64,000 nt of DNA from Bradyrhizobium sp. WSM3983 (GCF_000473045.1 NZ_AXAY01000008.1:124001-188000); one strand, 5' to 3'; shown: positions 35,640 to 44,624, counted from the stretch's first letter. Translations and numbers: made by a program. Notes: generated by a model not told the origin, from the sequence alone.

Positions 35640-35996
35640 CTATTTGCCGCTCTCGTCGGTGGCCGATGGAATATGGCGTTGAAGGTCCATTCTGTCGTGC
35701 GGGATGCGGACGATTTCGATCGCCCTTTTGGTTGCTACCCGATACATCAGGAAGTGACTTCCGCGACGTCCGTGTCGCGCGACGTGGAGCGTGCGGAGGC
35801 CCGGCATGATCTCGTCTCGGGCCTTGGAGCTCGCGATGTCGGGACCTTCGACAAGTTCGCCGATCGCCTGAACGAGCGCGTCTCGATAAATTCGCGACTG
35901 TCGGTGGCCGAAATTCTCGGTGGTCCATTTCAGGATATTCGCAAAATCGAGCTCTGCGGCAGCGCCGAGACGAACACGCCATTTCTGCTCAGCCAT
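35640..35996 (-). CDS. parE: RelE/ParE-family toxin
   Basis: A 118-residue type II toxin of the RelE/ParE superfamily. The N-terminal helical hairpin (AAAELDFANILKWTTENFGH) and the C-terminal strands (RHGRRGSHFLMYRVATKRAIEIVRIPHDRMD) follow the ParE pattern, ending in the typical R-IPHDRMD-LQRHI. ParE toxins poison DNA gyrase; RelE toxins cut mRNA on the ribosome, and sequence favours ParE. The start at 35996 lies seven bases after the antitoxin stop; an earlier ATG at 36044 would overlap the antitoxin. It forms an operon with parD. Confidence 0.85.
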   Translation of the reverse strand: MAEQKWRVRLGAAAELDFANILKWTTENFGHRQSRIYRDALVQAIGELVEGPDIASSKARDEIMPGLRTLHVARHGRRGSHFLMYRVATKRAIEIVRIPHDRMDLQRHIPSATDESGK

Positions 35997-36003
35997 GAGG
36001 CGA

Positions 36004-36291
36004 CTATTCAGATGTTCGGGAAATAATCTTCTCTGAGAAATCATTCAAATAAGCGTGCAGGTCTTCTGCGGTTTCAAATTCCTTGAACTCGCCTCGATCC
36101 AATGCAGCTACGCCGACGCGAGCGGCTGCCCGCAGGGCTTTCAGTTTGCTCGCATCCTCGGCTGCGCGTTGCTCCACCAGTCGCAACCCATCGCGCAACA
36201 CCTCGCTGGCATTCTGATAGCGGCCGGACTCGACGAGGGTTTCAATGAGTTCTTCCTGACGTTTCGTCAGCACAACGTTTCTGGTTGGCAT
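36004..36291 (-). CDS. parD: ParD-family antitoxin
   Basis: A 95-residue antitoxin. The N-terminal ribbon-helix-helix (RNVVLTKRQEELIETLVESG) and the helix YQNASEVLRDGLRLVEQR match ParD/CopG-type proteins exactly in position. The acidic C-terminus, FETAEDLHAYLNDF, is the toxin-binding part. It neutralises ParE and represses its own operon. A perfect 17-bp palindrome lies about 40 bases upstream of the start. Confidence 0.9.
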   Translation of the reverse strand: MPTRNVVLTKRQEELIETLVESGRYQNASEVLRDGLRLVEQRAAEDASKLKALRAAARVGVAALDRGEFKEFETAEDLHAYLNDFSEKIISRTSE

Positions 36292-36329
36292 TGGCGTCCG
36301 CTTGGATAATTCGAGAATATGGAACAGCT

Positions 36330-36346
36330 ATGGCATATTATGCCAT
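36330..36346. promoter_or_regulatory. Perfect palindrome, candidate ParD operator
   Basis: ATGGCATATTATGCCAT has 8-bp arms around a central T. It sits 38 bases upstream of the parD start codon, where ribbon-helix-helix antitoxins bind to repress the operon. Confidence 0.7.
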
Positions 36347-37052
36347 TGCTAATTCGTCAGCACAACCCTCCGATTGGCGCAGTGCTGCTGGCAGCCGCCG
36401 CGCATGAACACCGTGCCGCTCGCGTTTTTGGCATCGGCATCATAGCGCCACGGCGAAGCAATAGTGCCCATCTTCATCGGCCGTAGCGCGCCAAATACCC
36501 CTGAATCGCCCTATTTAAGAACGCCAAACTACGCCGTTTCCCGCACGAAAAGCGCCCGACAAACGGCCTGCGGTGAAGGAGAGTAGAAACGGCGGCAATC
36601 GGCGAATAGAAAGTTCGTATCGCTTGCGGCTCTAATGCCGCGTTTTAGCCCCTACGCATGGTCCACCGTTGGTGGCCGCTTTGCGCCCCAATATCAGTCG
36701 TTCAGCGCGGTCAGCGGCTATCCGGCAAACGGTCATTGGTCGAGGTTTCGACAATCGGCGGCAGAGTGGCCGCAATTGGGACTTTGCCGCCCGACCGCTT
36801 CCGGCCCGAAAACCTGGCAAGCGATCATTGAGCGGCTAGCGCCAATCCCGCTCGCGGCATTGATGGCTCCAGAGTTGACGCTCCAAAGAGGATGCTGGTT
36901 GCGTCAATATAGACCGCGATCATTTCGCAGCCGCTTTCTCCGATGCTCCCACCTGACGGGATGCCCTTTATACACACGATGTTTGAAGTGCCGCGCGACC
37001 GTTTATGTTCGATCGGCGCGGCAACCAAACTCCTCGCGTTATTTCTTAGAGT
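36347..37052. other. Gene-free stretch with one repeat copy
   Basis: Open frames here have arginine/serine-rich, shadow-like composition and no ribosome-binding site or family match. One WRATADEDGHY element lies at 36438-36493. Nothing else was recognised. Confidence 0.5.
36438..36493. repeat. WRATADEDGHY element, copy C
   Basis: The core is intact on the left (CATAGCGCCACGGC) with one change on the right (GCCGTAGCGCGCCA). The minus strand reads RATADEDGHYCFAVAL then TGA. Confidence 0.85.
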
Positions 37053-37529
37053 TTAATTTGGATCTTTTGCAGATGGTCCGAAGGTAATAATTTTCGAGAT
37101 CTTTCCGTCGCGATCAACGGTGAGCTGGTCATGTCCTCGAGCAAACTCCGTGCCATCGGCCTGAATGATGACCCAAGTTAATAGAGCTACATTGTGGTGC
37201 GATGAGACATCGCCTATTTCAAAATGGCCTCCTGGAAATTTTTCATGAAACGTCGCCATATCCTCAATAACTAGCGATCGACCGGTGCTCAAATCATGTC
37301 TGACAGTTAGATATTCAATGTTATCGCTCAAGACTTTTTCGGCTATTTTGAAGCGCTGTTCGATCGAAGTTGTATTCCATGCGTTCAGATATTTTTCGTA
37401 CAAATTCCAGGCTTCGTGATTAGTCACAACTGATGCTCCTCTTTTCGCCGGATCCGGAGCTGCTTGTGCAGAAACCGAGATCGATAAAGCCACCAAACCT
37501 GCCAAGATGGTTGCGTTACGCAAAATCAT
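37053..37529 (-). CDS. Secreted SnoaL/NTF2-like protein
   Basis: A 158-residue protein. A signal peptide (MILRNATILAGLVALSISVS then AQA) precedes a cone-shaped SnoaL/NTF2-like fold. Helix one is HEAWNLYEKYLNAWNTT, then RFKIAEKVLSDNIEYLTVRH, and paired strands HFEIGDVSSHHNVALLTWVI. Proteins of this type bind small ligands or act as isomerases, here in the periplasm. ATG 37529 gives a clean signal peptide; an earlier ATG 37553 is possible. Base composition is more AT-rich than the core genes, in line with acquisition. It lies downstream of the WYL regulator on the same strand. Confidence 0.7.
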   Translation of the reverse strand: MILRNATILAGLVALSISVSAQAAPDPAKRGASVVTNHEAWNLYEKYLNAWNTTSIEQRFKIAEKVLSDNIEYLTVRHDLSTGRSLVIEDMATFHEKFPGGHFEIGDVSSHHNVALLTWVIIQADGTEFARGHDQLTVDRDGKISKIITFGPSAKDPN

Positions 37530-37689
37530 GCCCCCGCGGAGGCGCGCCGCCATCGGGCTCGAATCGAGGGTGATTCAACATCACGGCTGGTGGATCGGCG
37601 TCTTCGGTCAGGAAGGCGTCGAACGCGACAGGTGAAAATGAGGCCATCTATCTTTCCTTCGACATGGCGCCGGGAGTAAGTGCGCGCGT

Positions 37690-38415
37690 CTATTGGTAGC
37701 GTCTCGACGTGTCAGAAACTGTCAGGATCGAACGCCAGTCACGATCCTGTTGCCGCCACTGCTTCATGATCGATTGGCGTCGCCCGGGGTAGCGCTCCTC
37801 CGAAATCGTCCTCACATGCAAACGATCGACGCGGAAATGGCGGAAGGCCGATCTGCGTTCGCACCAGGCCGCTAGTACACGCACATCGTCGAAATAGACG
37901 ATAGCGATCGGCCAGATGGTGCGATCCGACAACGAGCCTTGAGCGTCTTCATAACTGATCGCGACTTTGCGTTGCCGGCGGATCGCATCTCGCAATAGTG
38001 CGGCCTGCGGAGGGTCCACGAGCTCAGACGCTGAGGCCGCCGTTACTAGAGCAGGCGGCTCGTGGCTTGTCGCGGGACCGTTGTTTCTGGCGGAAAGTAT
38101 TTTTGCCAAAGCGCTTTCACTGCCTTGTGCCAAGGCAGGATCGGCCCGCTGCCGCACCCAGCCTAGACCAAGGATCAACGCGTCCAGTTCGTCCGATGAA
38201 AATGCGAATTCCGGAAGGAAAAAGCCTTCTCTCAAACAATAGCCGATACCCGCTTGTCCATCGAGAGGCGCTCCTAACGAACGCAACGTTTCAATGTCTC
38301 GATATATGCTCCGCTGCGAAATACCCAGTTCGCGCGCAAGATCGAGGGCCGTGACGGGCATCCTTCGTGCCCGTAGCACGCTTATAAGTTCAAATAGACG
38401 ACTCGTTCTCGACAT
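37690..38415 (-). CDS. YafY/WYL-family transcriptional regulator
   Basis: A 241-residue regulator. An N-terminal DeoR-like HTH (RLFELISVLRARRMPVTALD, then LGISQRSIYRDIETLRSLG) is followed by the WYL-type ligand domain (AISYEDAQGSLSDRTIWPIA, then LAAWCERRSAFRHFRVDRL). ATG 38415 is preceded by GAGGAAG. WYL proteins usually control a neighbouring small enzyme gene. Here the neighbour upstream on the same strand appears to be a decayed truncated haemoglobin. Confidence 0.87.
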   Translation of the reverse strand: MSRTSRLFELISVLRARRMPVTALDLARELGISQRSIYRDIETLRSLGAPLDGQAGIGYCLREGFFLPEFAFSSDELDALILGLGWVRQRADPALAQGSESALAKILSARNNGPATSHEPPALVTAASASELVDPPQAALLRDAIRRQRKVAISYEDAQGSLSDRTIWPIAIVYFDDVRVLAAWCERRSAFRHFRVDRLHVRTISEERYPGRRQSIMKQWRQQDRDWRSILTVSDTSRRYQ

Positions 38416-38494
38416 ATACCGTATCTTCCTCGACAAACGTCGTACGCTTGGTCATGCGGTCCAGACGCCAATGCCATCGTGTTCGCGACGCGGC

Positions 38495-38655
38495 ATCACC
38501 TCCATATTCCATAGACAAAAATCGCCGATGCGATCCAGATGCTCGTTTCAATCATGTCCATCGGCATCGACGATTGGACCTAACAGTTCGTCGCTCTGGA
38601 CGCGGGCATGGAAGGGGCGCAGCACCTCTGGCATTGCGGTTTCGATAATCTGTCA
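38495..38655 (-). pseudogene. Decayed group III truncated haemoglobin fragment
   Basis: A frame reads MPEVLRPFHARVQSDELLGP, then IVDADGHD, a stop, and NEHLDRIGDFCLWNMEV. This tracks the group III globin pattern (LV..FYARVR.D.LLGPIF...DW..HLD...DFW). The in-frame stop and the missing N- and C-termini mark it as a pseudogene. It lies 80 bases upstream of the WYL regulator on the same strand, so it may once have been its target. Recognition is by eye from a short fragment. Confidence 0.5.
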
Positions 38656-38801
38656 GGCCGGAATCGGCCCCCTTCCAGACCTTTAAACGTTGGGAGATAG
38701 CTGGGATTCCACCGTTCGTCAGACCGCTTCGTGCCATGAGGCTATCGGCAGATTTGGCGGCACACCTAGGATGCGAACTTTCTTAAAGGAGGGCTATAGC
38801 G

Positions 38802-38960
38802 TATGCGTAGTTCTCATCATCGCCAGGCGCGGCGCGCCACTTCGGAATACGCTATCGCCGCCAAATTCGGCCGGTTCTTCGATTAACCGGGCAAGTTGTC
38901 GAGCTGAGTGCGCTGTCACTGTACTACCACCTTCGTCGGCCGTGCCGCGCCAATCTACGC
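38802..38960. repeat. Diverged WRATADEDGHY-type elements in tandem (copy G)
   Basis: The minus strand of 38802-38860 reads RIPKWRAAPGDDENYAYA then IALL and stop. The adjoining 38905-38960 reads WRGTADEGGSTVTAH. Both parallel the main family and are joined by the long arm (CGGAATACGCTATCGCCGCC onward) that copy A also carries. Confidence 0.7.
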
Positions 38961-38966
38961 GGGAAT

Positions 38967-39638
38967 TCATTGCCGCCTCGCCTCGGAGAGTCCCTGCCGA
39001 TCCGGATCCAACTGCTCTTGCCGCCAAAGACACGCGGCGATCCACACGCAGCCAACTGCGACCAGTAATCCATGCGCAATGCGGAGGGGCTGTGTGCCGA
39101 AGAATTGCGGAATGTACAAGGACATCCCGACGGCGAAGGGCACGCCGCTTGCCTTCGGATAGCGACAGGAGCGCCAAAGCGCCGTTGCGGTCGCAATTGC
39201 GGAGGCGGCAAGGAGCAGCAGGCCGGCAAGGAACATGGCGAGGCCGGGGCCGGAACGGATGACCTCGACCAGGTCGAGCGGAGAGGCAGAGCGCTGCCGC
39301 AGCGCTTCCTGCCCCAGCGCATGAAGGCCATAGGCTTCGCCGCCATAGAACGGCAGCGTAAAGCCTGTGCCAATTATGCTCAGGACGAGGGCGAAAAAGA
39401 GCAGGCGTTCCGCGGACGTCCCGAGTAGAGAGCGTTGCAGCCCGAGCAGACCCAGCGGCAACAGGGTAAACGCCACAATGGCAAGCATATGCGCAGCTAA
39501 CCATGCCCCAGATCCAAAGGCTGCGGCGCCCAGCAGCGAACTCTCGTCGGAGAACGGGCGAAGTGCCGGGTAGATCACGAACAGGATTCCGGAGATCACA
39601 AGAGCGCTGGCGCCGAAGCGGATAGGGTTCGCAAACAT
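38967..39638 (-). CDS. Hypothetical multi-span membrane protein
   Basis: A 223-residue protein with about six hydrophobic helices: FGASALVISGILFVIYPAL, AAHMLAIVAFTLLPLGLLGL, LLFFALVLSIIGTGFTLPFY, GLAMFLAGLLLLAASAIATA, VPFAVGMSLYIPQFF and AHGLLVAVGCVWIAACLW. No family motif is recognised. ATG 39638 is chosen because GAGGA stands upstream; the frame also has a start at 39659. It lies in the repeat-rich accessory stretch, flanked by element copies on both sides. Function unknown. Confidence 0.7.
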   Translation of the reverse strand: MFANPIRFGASALVISGILFVIYPALRPFSDESSLLGAAAFGSGAWLAAHMLAIVAFTLLPLGLLGLQRSLLGTSAERLLFFALVLSIIGTGFTLPFYGGEAYGLHALGQEALRQRSASPLDLVEVIRSGPGLAMFLAGLLLLAASAIATATALWRSCRYPKASGVPFAVGMSLYIPQFFGTQPLRIAHGLLVAVGCVWIAACLWRQEQLDPDRQGLSEARRQ

Positions 39639-40064
39639 CGAGTCCTCTAAGGCGATCACATGAGCATGACCTCGCTGCCATGCGCCTCAAGCGTAGTGTT
39701 TGCGAGAAGGCACAGCGAAGTTGGGATGGCCTTTTCGCAAATTCGGATGGTTCATCATAGCGCCACGGCAAAACAGTAGTGCCCATCTTCATCGGCCGTG
39801 GCGCGCCATTTTGGCATACACCATCAACGCTCAGAAATCGGCCGGTTCATCGATCGAACCTGTCCGCCTACCGGAAGCAAGACCTCAAAGCGGTAGCTTG
39901 AAGGATTCCGGCGTAGATAGCGCTAACTCTGGCTCGACGACATGCAGGATAGCCGGGGATCGATAAACTGCCATTCCAAGCGCGACCATTGCGATACATA
40001 CGTCGATCGCGAGGCTTGTAGAGGCCGGCAGACAGTCAATGCAGGTGCTGATTATTTCCATCTG
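39639..40064. other. Gene-free stretch with repeat copy D
   Basis: Apart from the WRATADEDGHY element at 39753-39812 and its right arm (CGGCCGGTTCATCGATCGAA), nothing was recognised in this 426-base gap. Confidence 0.5.
39753..39812. repeat. WRATADEDGHY element, copy D
   Basis: The core is CATCATAGCGCCACGGC and GCCGTGGCGCGCCATTTTGG. The minus strand reads MPKWRATADEDGHYCFAVAL then TGA. Its TAC-TGT-TTT codons differ from TAT-TGC-TTC of copy B only at synonymous positions. Confidence 0.85.
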
Positions 40065-40862
40065 TCAGGCAGCCAATGTGTGAGTTCGACGACGATACGC
40101 CATGAAGCCCACGCCAGCAAAACCCAGGATTATCATTGCCCATGTGGAAGGCTCGGGGACGCCGGAACTAACGTCGAAAACGCCGGGACTGAATATGAAT
40201 CGTCCTCCAAGACTCTCCGTTGTGAACACCGGGTCAATCGATCCGCTGATTGGTATTCCGCTTGAACGGGGATCGAGCAACACCGTCATCTGAACAAAAT
40301 AAGGTGTGTTGGCGACCATCTGGACCAGATTGTCAGGTAAAAACGCTCCTGTGGGATTGGGGGCGGCGGAAGGGCAGCTATTAACGCACTGCGTTTCCTG
40401 GAATGTCAAAGTTGCAAAGTTATTGAAAGAAGTTGTCGAAGCTCCTGCCTGTCCAAAAAGTAAAGAGGCCGAAACCGCCGACAGATCCGGCGCGGAGAGA
40501 TTGTCAGTCGAGTGCAAGTTTACGGCGTAAGTTCCGGCGACTGGATTTGTGTATTCGACATAGTAACCCAGCTTGGCTTGAACCTCTCCGCCGCCCGTGC
40601 TTTGAAATGAGACCTCGTTAACCGTGGCCGACACCGAAGGGCTGCTACCCAGCTGCGTCATTGCGCTGCAGACACCACCGCAGCCGGGTTGTCCGGCGTA
40701 GTCGAGCGTTCCTATCGTGCTACTCGTCCTAATGTTGCCAGCGAAATTTAGCCCGAAATATTCGAACGAAATCGCATCAGGCAGAACCGGCGCGGCCTCA
40801 GCCGGCATGACAGCTGCTCCGATTAGCAATACGCAGTAGATGAGTAGAGCAAACCTTTTCAT
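40065..40862 (-). CDS. PEPxxWA-CTERM sorting-domain protein
   Basis: A 265-residue exported protein. An N-terminal signal peptide ([23 protein letters not shown]) is followed by a serine/threonine/glycine-rich beta domain and a C-terminal sorting signal, [20 protein letters not shown] followed by AYRRR. The PEPxxWA-CTERM signal directs proteins to an exosortase that cleaves or anchors them at the outer surface, often with exopolysaccharide. ATG 40862 has AGGAGAAAATGCG upstream. No exosortase gene is in the window, so sorting must depend on one elsewhere. The gene is AT-richer than its surroundings. Confidence 0.9.
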   Translation of the reverse strand: MKRFALLIYCVLLIGAAVMPAEAAPVLPDAISFEYFGLNFAGNIRTSSTIGTLDYAGQPGCGGVCSAMTQLGSSPSVSATVNEVSFQSTGGGEVQAKLGYYVEYTNPVAGTYAVNLHSTDNLSAPDLSAVSASLLFGQAGASTTSFNNFATLTFQETQCVNSCPSAAPNPTGAFLPDNLVQMVANTPYFVQMTVLLDPRSSGIPISGSIDPVFTTESLGGRFIFSPGVFDVSSGVPEPSTWAMIILGFAGVGFMAYRRRTHTLAA

Positions 40863-40966
40863 CGCATTTTCTCCTGGCAATCAGTGGAAGAAGCCGAAGC
40901 GACAGCAGGCCATGTCGATCTAATATTCTTTTCGAGGCCAGCGCCGACCCGTTCTCGCGGGGCAGA

Positions 40967-42550
40967 TCAAATCGGGATTTCGGGCGGCCTTGCAAATCCC
41001 CCGTACTCCCTTTCGAGCAGTTGAGCGAACGCAAGTGGCGTGCGGTCCTCGAACAAGGGGCCGATGATCTGTACGCCAATAGGAAGCCCTGCCTTCGATC
41101 GGCCTACCGGCATCACCGTCGCGGGCAAGCCCGGAGGCGTCGCAAGCGTCGCCCAGACGATCACCGACAGATAAGGGTGCATCTCGCCGTCGATATCGAT
41201 CGTTCGGTCCTCCTGATCCGGCTTTTGGTCGTGCGGGAACGCGGTCACGGCAAACGGCGGACACAGAACCACGTCGAATTCCCTGAACAGGGCAGCCCAT
41301 TGCTGGCGCAGGCGGGCCCGCGCGATTTCCCCAGCCATCCACTCGTGGTGGCTAAGCAGTGGCGCGCGCATTCGCCATGCCTTGAGACTGTCGTCATCCG
41401 GCTTCAGCGCTGCGACATTCTCCTGAATCGTCTTGAAGAATTCGGGAGGCCGGCCGAACGCGCCAAAGTTGCGCACCATGCGGGTATGCAGGCGTGCCGA
41501 CTCGGCGAGATCAGGCACCAGCGAGCTGGACCGCGCAACCTTTGTTCCTGCCTTCGCCAGGCGGCTCGCAAGCTGATCGAGTGCCCCGCGTATTTCACCG
41601 GCCACCGGCAACAGAGGATGACTGTCCAGCACAAGAACGCGGAAGTCTTTCAGCGTCTCGTGGCGCGCTGGAGGGAGCACCAGTCGATAGGCGGTGGCCT
41701 CCTGTTCGTCGGGGCCGGCGAGGATGTCGAGCGCCGCTGACAGATCGGCACCGGTGCGGGCCATCGGGCCGCAAACGCCCAGTCCGTTGGTCAGGTCGGT
41801 TGCCAGGGCTTGCGAATGGGGCGGCGCGTGGCCGCGCTGCGGGACCAGATTGGATGTGGGCTTGTGAGCGAACACCCCGCACAAATGTGCCGGCACTCGC
41901 AGCGAGCCGCTTATGTCGGAGCCGAGCTCGAGCGGCACGTATCCGGCGGCCAGCGCGGCCGCCGATCCGCCGGATGAGCCGCCGGGCGTGCGCGTGAGGT
42001 CCCAGGGATTGTTGGTTGCTCCATAGATCTCATTGAAGCTTTGCCAATCGGCCATCGCGGTGGCGAGATTGGTCTTTCCCAGGATCACCGCTCCTGCCGC
42101 CTTGAGGCGGGCGACCGCAACGGCGTCTTCGGCGGCCCGCCATCCACGGCCCGACGGGAAGCCCCAGGTGGTCTGCAAGCCTTCGATATTGAAGGATTCC
42201 TTCACTGTCATCGGGATGCCGAGCAAGGGTCGGCGTTCGCCGCGGGCGAGCGCGGCATCCGCCCCAAGCGCGGCGGAATGAGCCCGCTCGAAATCGCGCA
42301 CCACGACGGCATTGATGCGGGAATCGAGCGATCCGATCCTGGCGAGGGTGTTTTCGAGCAACTCGACCGCGGAAATCTTGCGCGCGTCCAGAAGGGCCCG
42401 CAGCTCGCTCACACTGGCGTAGTCCAGGCGTTGCTCGGAAGCGGACGAGTGCGCGGCTTTTTGGCCGAAAGCCGGGGTGAACTGTGTCGCGGTCACGGTT
42501 GCGACGGTGCTGGCGGCTGCCCCCAAAAGGAAACGTCGGTTCATTGTCAT
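40967..42550 (-). CDS. Tat-exported amidase (amidase signature family)
   Basis: A 527-residue amidase. A twin-arginine-like signal, NRRFLLGAAASTVATV, with an AFGQ cleavage zone begins the protein. The Ser-cisSer-Lys triad is expected at Lys117 (TVKESF), Ser192 (TPGGSSGGSAAAL) and Ser216 (SDISGSLRVPA). It hydrolyses amide bonds in the periplasm. It stands 104 bases upstream of the PEP-CTERM gene in the same direction and is divergent from a CadC-like regulator, which may control it. Substrate is unknown; a periplasmic amidase could act on peptides, aryl amides or lactams. Confidence 0.87.
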   Translation of the reverse strand: MTMNRRFLLGAAASTVATVTATQFTPAFGQKAAHSSASEQRLDYASVSELRALLDARKISAVELLENTLARIGSLDSRINAVVVRDFERAHSAALGADAALARGERRPLLGIPMTVKESFNIEGLQTTWGFPSGRGWRAAEDAVAVARLKAAGAVILGKTNLATAMADWQSFNEIYGATNNPWDLTRTPGGSSGGSAAALAAGYVPLELGSDISGSLRVPAHLCGVFAHKPTSNLVPQRGHAPPHSQALATDLTNGLGVCGPMARTGADLSAALDILAGPDEQEATAYRLVLPPARHETLKDFRVLVLDSHPLLPVAGEIRGALDQLASRLAKAGTKVARSSSLVPDLAESARLHTRMVRNFGAFGRPPEFFKTIQENVAALKPDDDSLKAWRMRAPLLSHHEWMAGEIARARLRQQWAALFREFDVVLCPPFAVTAFPHDQKPDQEDRTIDIDGEMHPYLSVIVWATLATPPGLPATVMPVGRSKAGLPIGVQIIGPLFEDRTPLAFAQLLEREYGGFARPPEIPI

Positions 42551-42704
42551 TGGTTAGTTCCCTCCGCGCCGATGCGCCCGCCATTTCCGCGCTCCCCGAT
42601 TTCGACTAGCATCGCGGGCCCAGCATGACGTCGGCATCGCCGCCGTTGTGTGTCGATTGCCGAGCCTAGGCGCATGGATTCCACGACACCCGAAAGAGTG
42701 CCGA

Positions 42705-44468
42705 ATGAACCCCGAAATTGGAACGAAAACCAAGCCGAGCGCGGAGGCCGGCGACGAGCCAGCCCCGATTCCCCGTGGCGCGCTTCACTTTGCCGATTTT
42801 GACGTCGACCTCGAGCGTGGCGAATTGCGTGTCGGCGGCGCCGTGATGGCCTTGCGCCCGAAGAGCTTTGCACTGTTGGTTTACCTCGCCCGTCATCCCG
42901 GCCGGCTGTTGACCAAGGATGAACTCATTGAAGCGGTCTGGCCCGATGTGGCGGTGACCGACGACTCCCTGGTTCAGTGCATCAGCGAACTGCGAGCCGC
43001 GCTTGGAGACGGCGACCAACGCCTGATCAAAACCGTGCCTCGCCGTGGTTATTTGCTGGACGCCCTCCCTGTCGATACGCCTCCGGCCGATGAACCGGTC
43101 GAACGCCGTGCGGGCACCATCGACCCGCAGGGCTCATCGCCTCTGAGGCCCTCTCGCCGTAGATCGTTGCCGTGGCTGCCTGCAGTGGTAGCCGTATGTA
43201 CGGTCTCGCTTGCCGGAGCGCTCTGGTTCGGGGTTCCGCATCGCGGACAGAATGCCGCCCTCGTCAGCAAGAACACGATCACGGTTTTGCCGCTTGTCGG
43301 TGTTGGCGGAGAGAACGCTGCTGACCTTGCCGAGGCCGTTACCGAAGATCTCACCATCGAGGTGTCGCGTTTGCCCGACACGCTCGTGATCGGATATCCA
43401 CCAGGGCATTCGCTGGTCGGTCCCGATAGCGATGCACGAGGCGTCGGCCGCCAATTGGGCGTCGCCTACATCTTGAGTGGCAGCCTGCAGCGGCAAGGCG
43501 AAGCGGTTTCGATCGCCCTGAAACTGCAAACGAGTGCCACCGGCGCGCTGTTGTGGTCGGGGCGGTTCGACTACGCTGAACAGGCGGGATGGGATTGGCG
43601 CCGAGACATTACGGCCCGTATCGCCAACGAGCTGAAAGTACGCATTGACGATGCCGAGATGCCCTTCGACAGGCCTTATGCCGGGCGTACGTTCGCCGCC
43701 ATCGATCCCACACTTCAGGGCTGGCGCCTGCTGAAGCGGCTCCATACGCAAGAAGCGCCGCAGCGGGCGCGCGCCCTGTTCGAGCAGGCGCTACAGATGG
43801 ACCCCGACTCGGCCTCTGCGCTGGCCGGACTTGCCCTCAGTCACATCACCGAGGTGTTGACCCGCTGGAGCAAGGCGCCGGACACCCAGACCGCGCTTGC
43901 CGCGCAAGCGATCGAGCGTTCATTGGCACTGCAGCCAAACGATCCCCGCGCGAATTACGTGCGAAGCCTGGTGTTAGCCGCGCAAGGTCGGATCGACGAT
44001 GCGGAGCAAGCCATTCGACGCGCGCTGTCACTGTATCCGAATCAGCCGCGGGCGCTGCAGCGGCTGGGCTTTCTGAGGCTGCAACAGGGCCGTCCGGAAG
44101 AGGTAGCCGCGCCGGTCATGCTATCGCTCCGTCTTGATCCTCTCAATGCCGAACAGGTGAGCCTTGGCCACTTCACGCTGGGAATGGCCGAATTCCACCT
44201 GCATCATGATGAGGCAGCCTACGCGCACATGCGCCAGGCGACGATCAGTAGTGCGCAAAATGGCTTTGCCTGGCAATGGTTGGCGGCGATCGATGCCCTG
44301 CACGGTCGCGGCGAGCAAGCCAGGAACAATCTGGTCGAATACCAGAAAACGCATCCCGACGACACGATCGGCAGTCTGAAAGCGTCGGAACCCTCGCGCA
44401 ACGCTGCGTTCTGGGAGGAGCGCAATCGCTTCTATGAAGGTCTGAAGATGGCGGGACTGCCGGAGTAG
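42705..44468 (+). CDS. CadC-like membrane winged-helix regulator with TPR domain
   Basis: A 587-residue protein. An OmpR/PhoB-type winged helix (about 30-115) shows LHFADFDVDLERGELRV, the recognition part LTKDELIEAVWPDVAVTDDS and RLIKTVPRRGYLL. A Pro/Arg linker leads to one membrane helix (about 155-175, LPWLPAVVAVCTVSLAGALW). The periplasmic or C-terminal part contains a TolB-N-like FlgO segment (ITVLPLVGVGGENAADLAEA) and several TPR repeats (about 330-560). Such proteins sense signals at the membrane and bind DNA directly, or act as adenylate-cyclase-like scaffolds. The ribosome-binding site is weak. It is divergent from the amidase. Confidence 0.85.
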   Translation: MNPEIGTKTKPSAEAGDEPAPIPRGALHFADFDVDLERGELRVGGAVMALRPKSFALLVYLARHPGRLLTKDELIEAVWPDVAVTDDSLVQCISELRAALGDGDQRLIKTVPRRGYLLDALPVDTPPADEPVERRAGTIDPQGSSPLRPSRRRSLPWLPAVVAVCTVSLAGALWFGVPHRGQNAALVSKNTITVLPLVGVGGENAADLAEAVTEDLTIEVSRLPDTLVIGYPPGHSLVGPDSDARGVGRQLGVAYILSGSLQRQGEAVSIALKLQTSATGALLWSGRFDYAEQAGWDWRRDITARIANELKVRIDDAEMPFDRPYAGRTFAAIDPTLQGWRLLKRLHTQEAPQRARALFEQALQMDPDSASALAGLALSHITEVLTRWSKAPDTQTALAAQAIERSLALQPNDPRANYVRSLVLAAQGRIDDAEQAIRRALSLYPNQPRALQRLGFLRLQQGRPEEVAAPVMLSLRLDPLNAEQVSLGHFTLGMAEFHLHHDEAAYAHMRQATISSAQNGFAWQWLAAIDALHGRGEQARNNLVEYQKTHPDDTIGSLKASEPSRNAAFWEERNRFYEGLKMAGLPE

Positions 44469-44577
44469 TGGTCCCAAGTCTCCCGCCTTGGCCGCGATGG
44501 CCTGTTTCTGGCACATCTCATCGGCCCCGCGGATTGATCGAAAGACCGCGATCGAACGAAACCGGACCAGCCTGTGC

Positions 44578-44624
44578 ATCCGGCGAAGCAGTAGTGCCCA
44601 TCTTCATCGGCCGTAGTGCGCCAT
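44578..44624. repeat. WRATADEDGHY element, copy E (5'-truncated)
   Basis: The left arm is missing; sequence starts at CGGCGAAGCAGTAGTGCCCA and ends GCCGTAGTGCGCCAT. The minus strand reads WRTTADEDGHYCFA and then leaves the family. Confidence 0.8.

Noticed and set aside
36635..37087. 150-codon plus-strand open frame
   Set aside because: Arg/Ser-rich, shadow-like composition, no ribosome-binding site, no recognised fold, and it overlaps the 3' end of the clearly real SnoaL-like gene on the other strand.
38794..39792. 332-codon minus-strand open frame
   Set aside because: It is the out-of-frame shadow of the membrane-protein gene fused to repeat sequence at both ends. Cys/Arg-rich translation and repeat-derived tails mark it as spurious.
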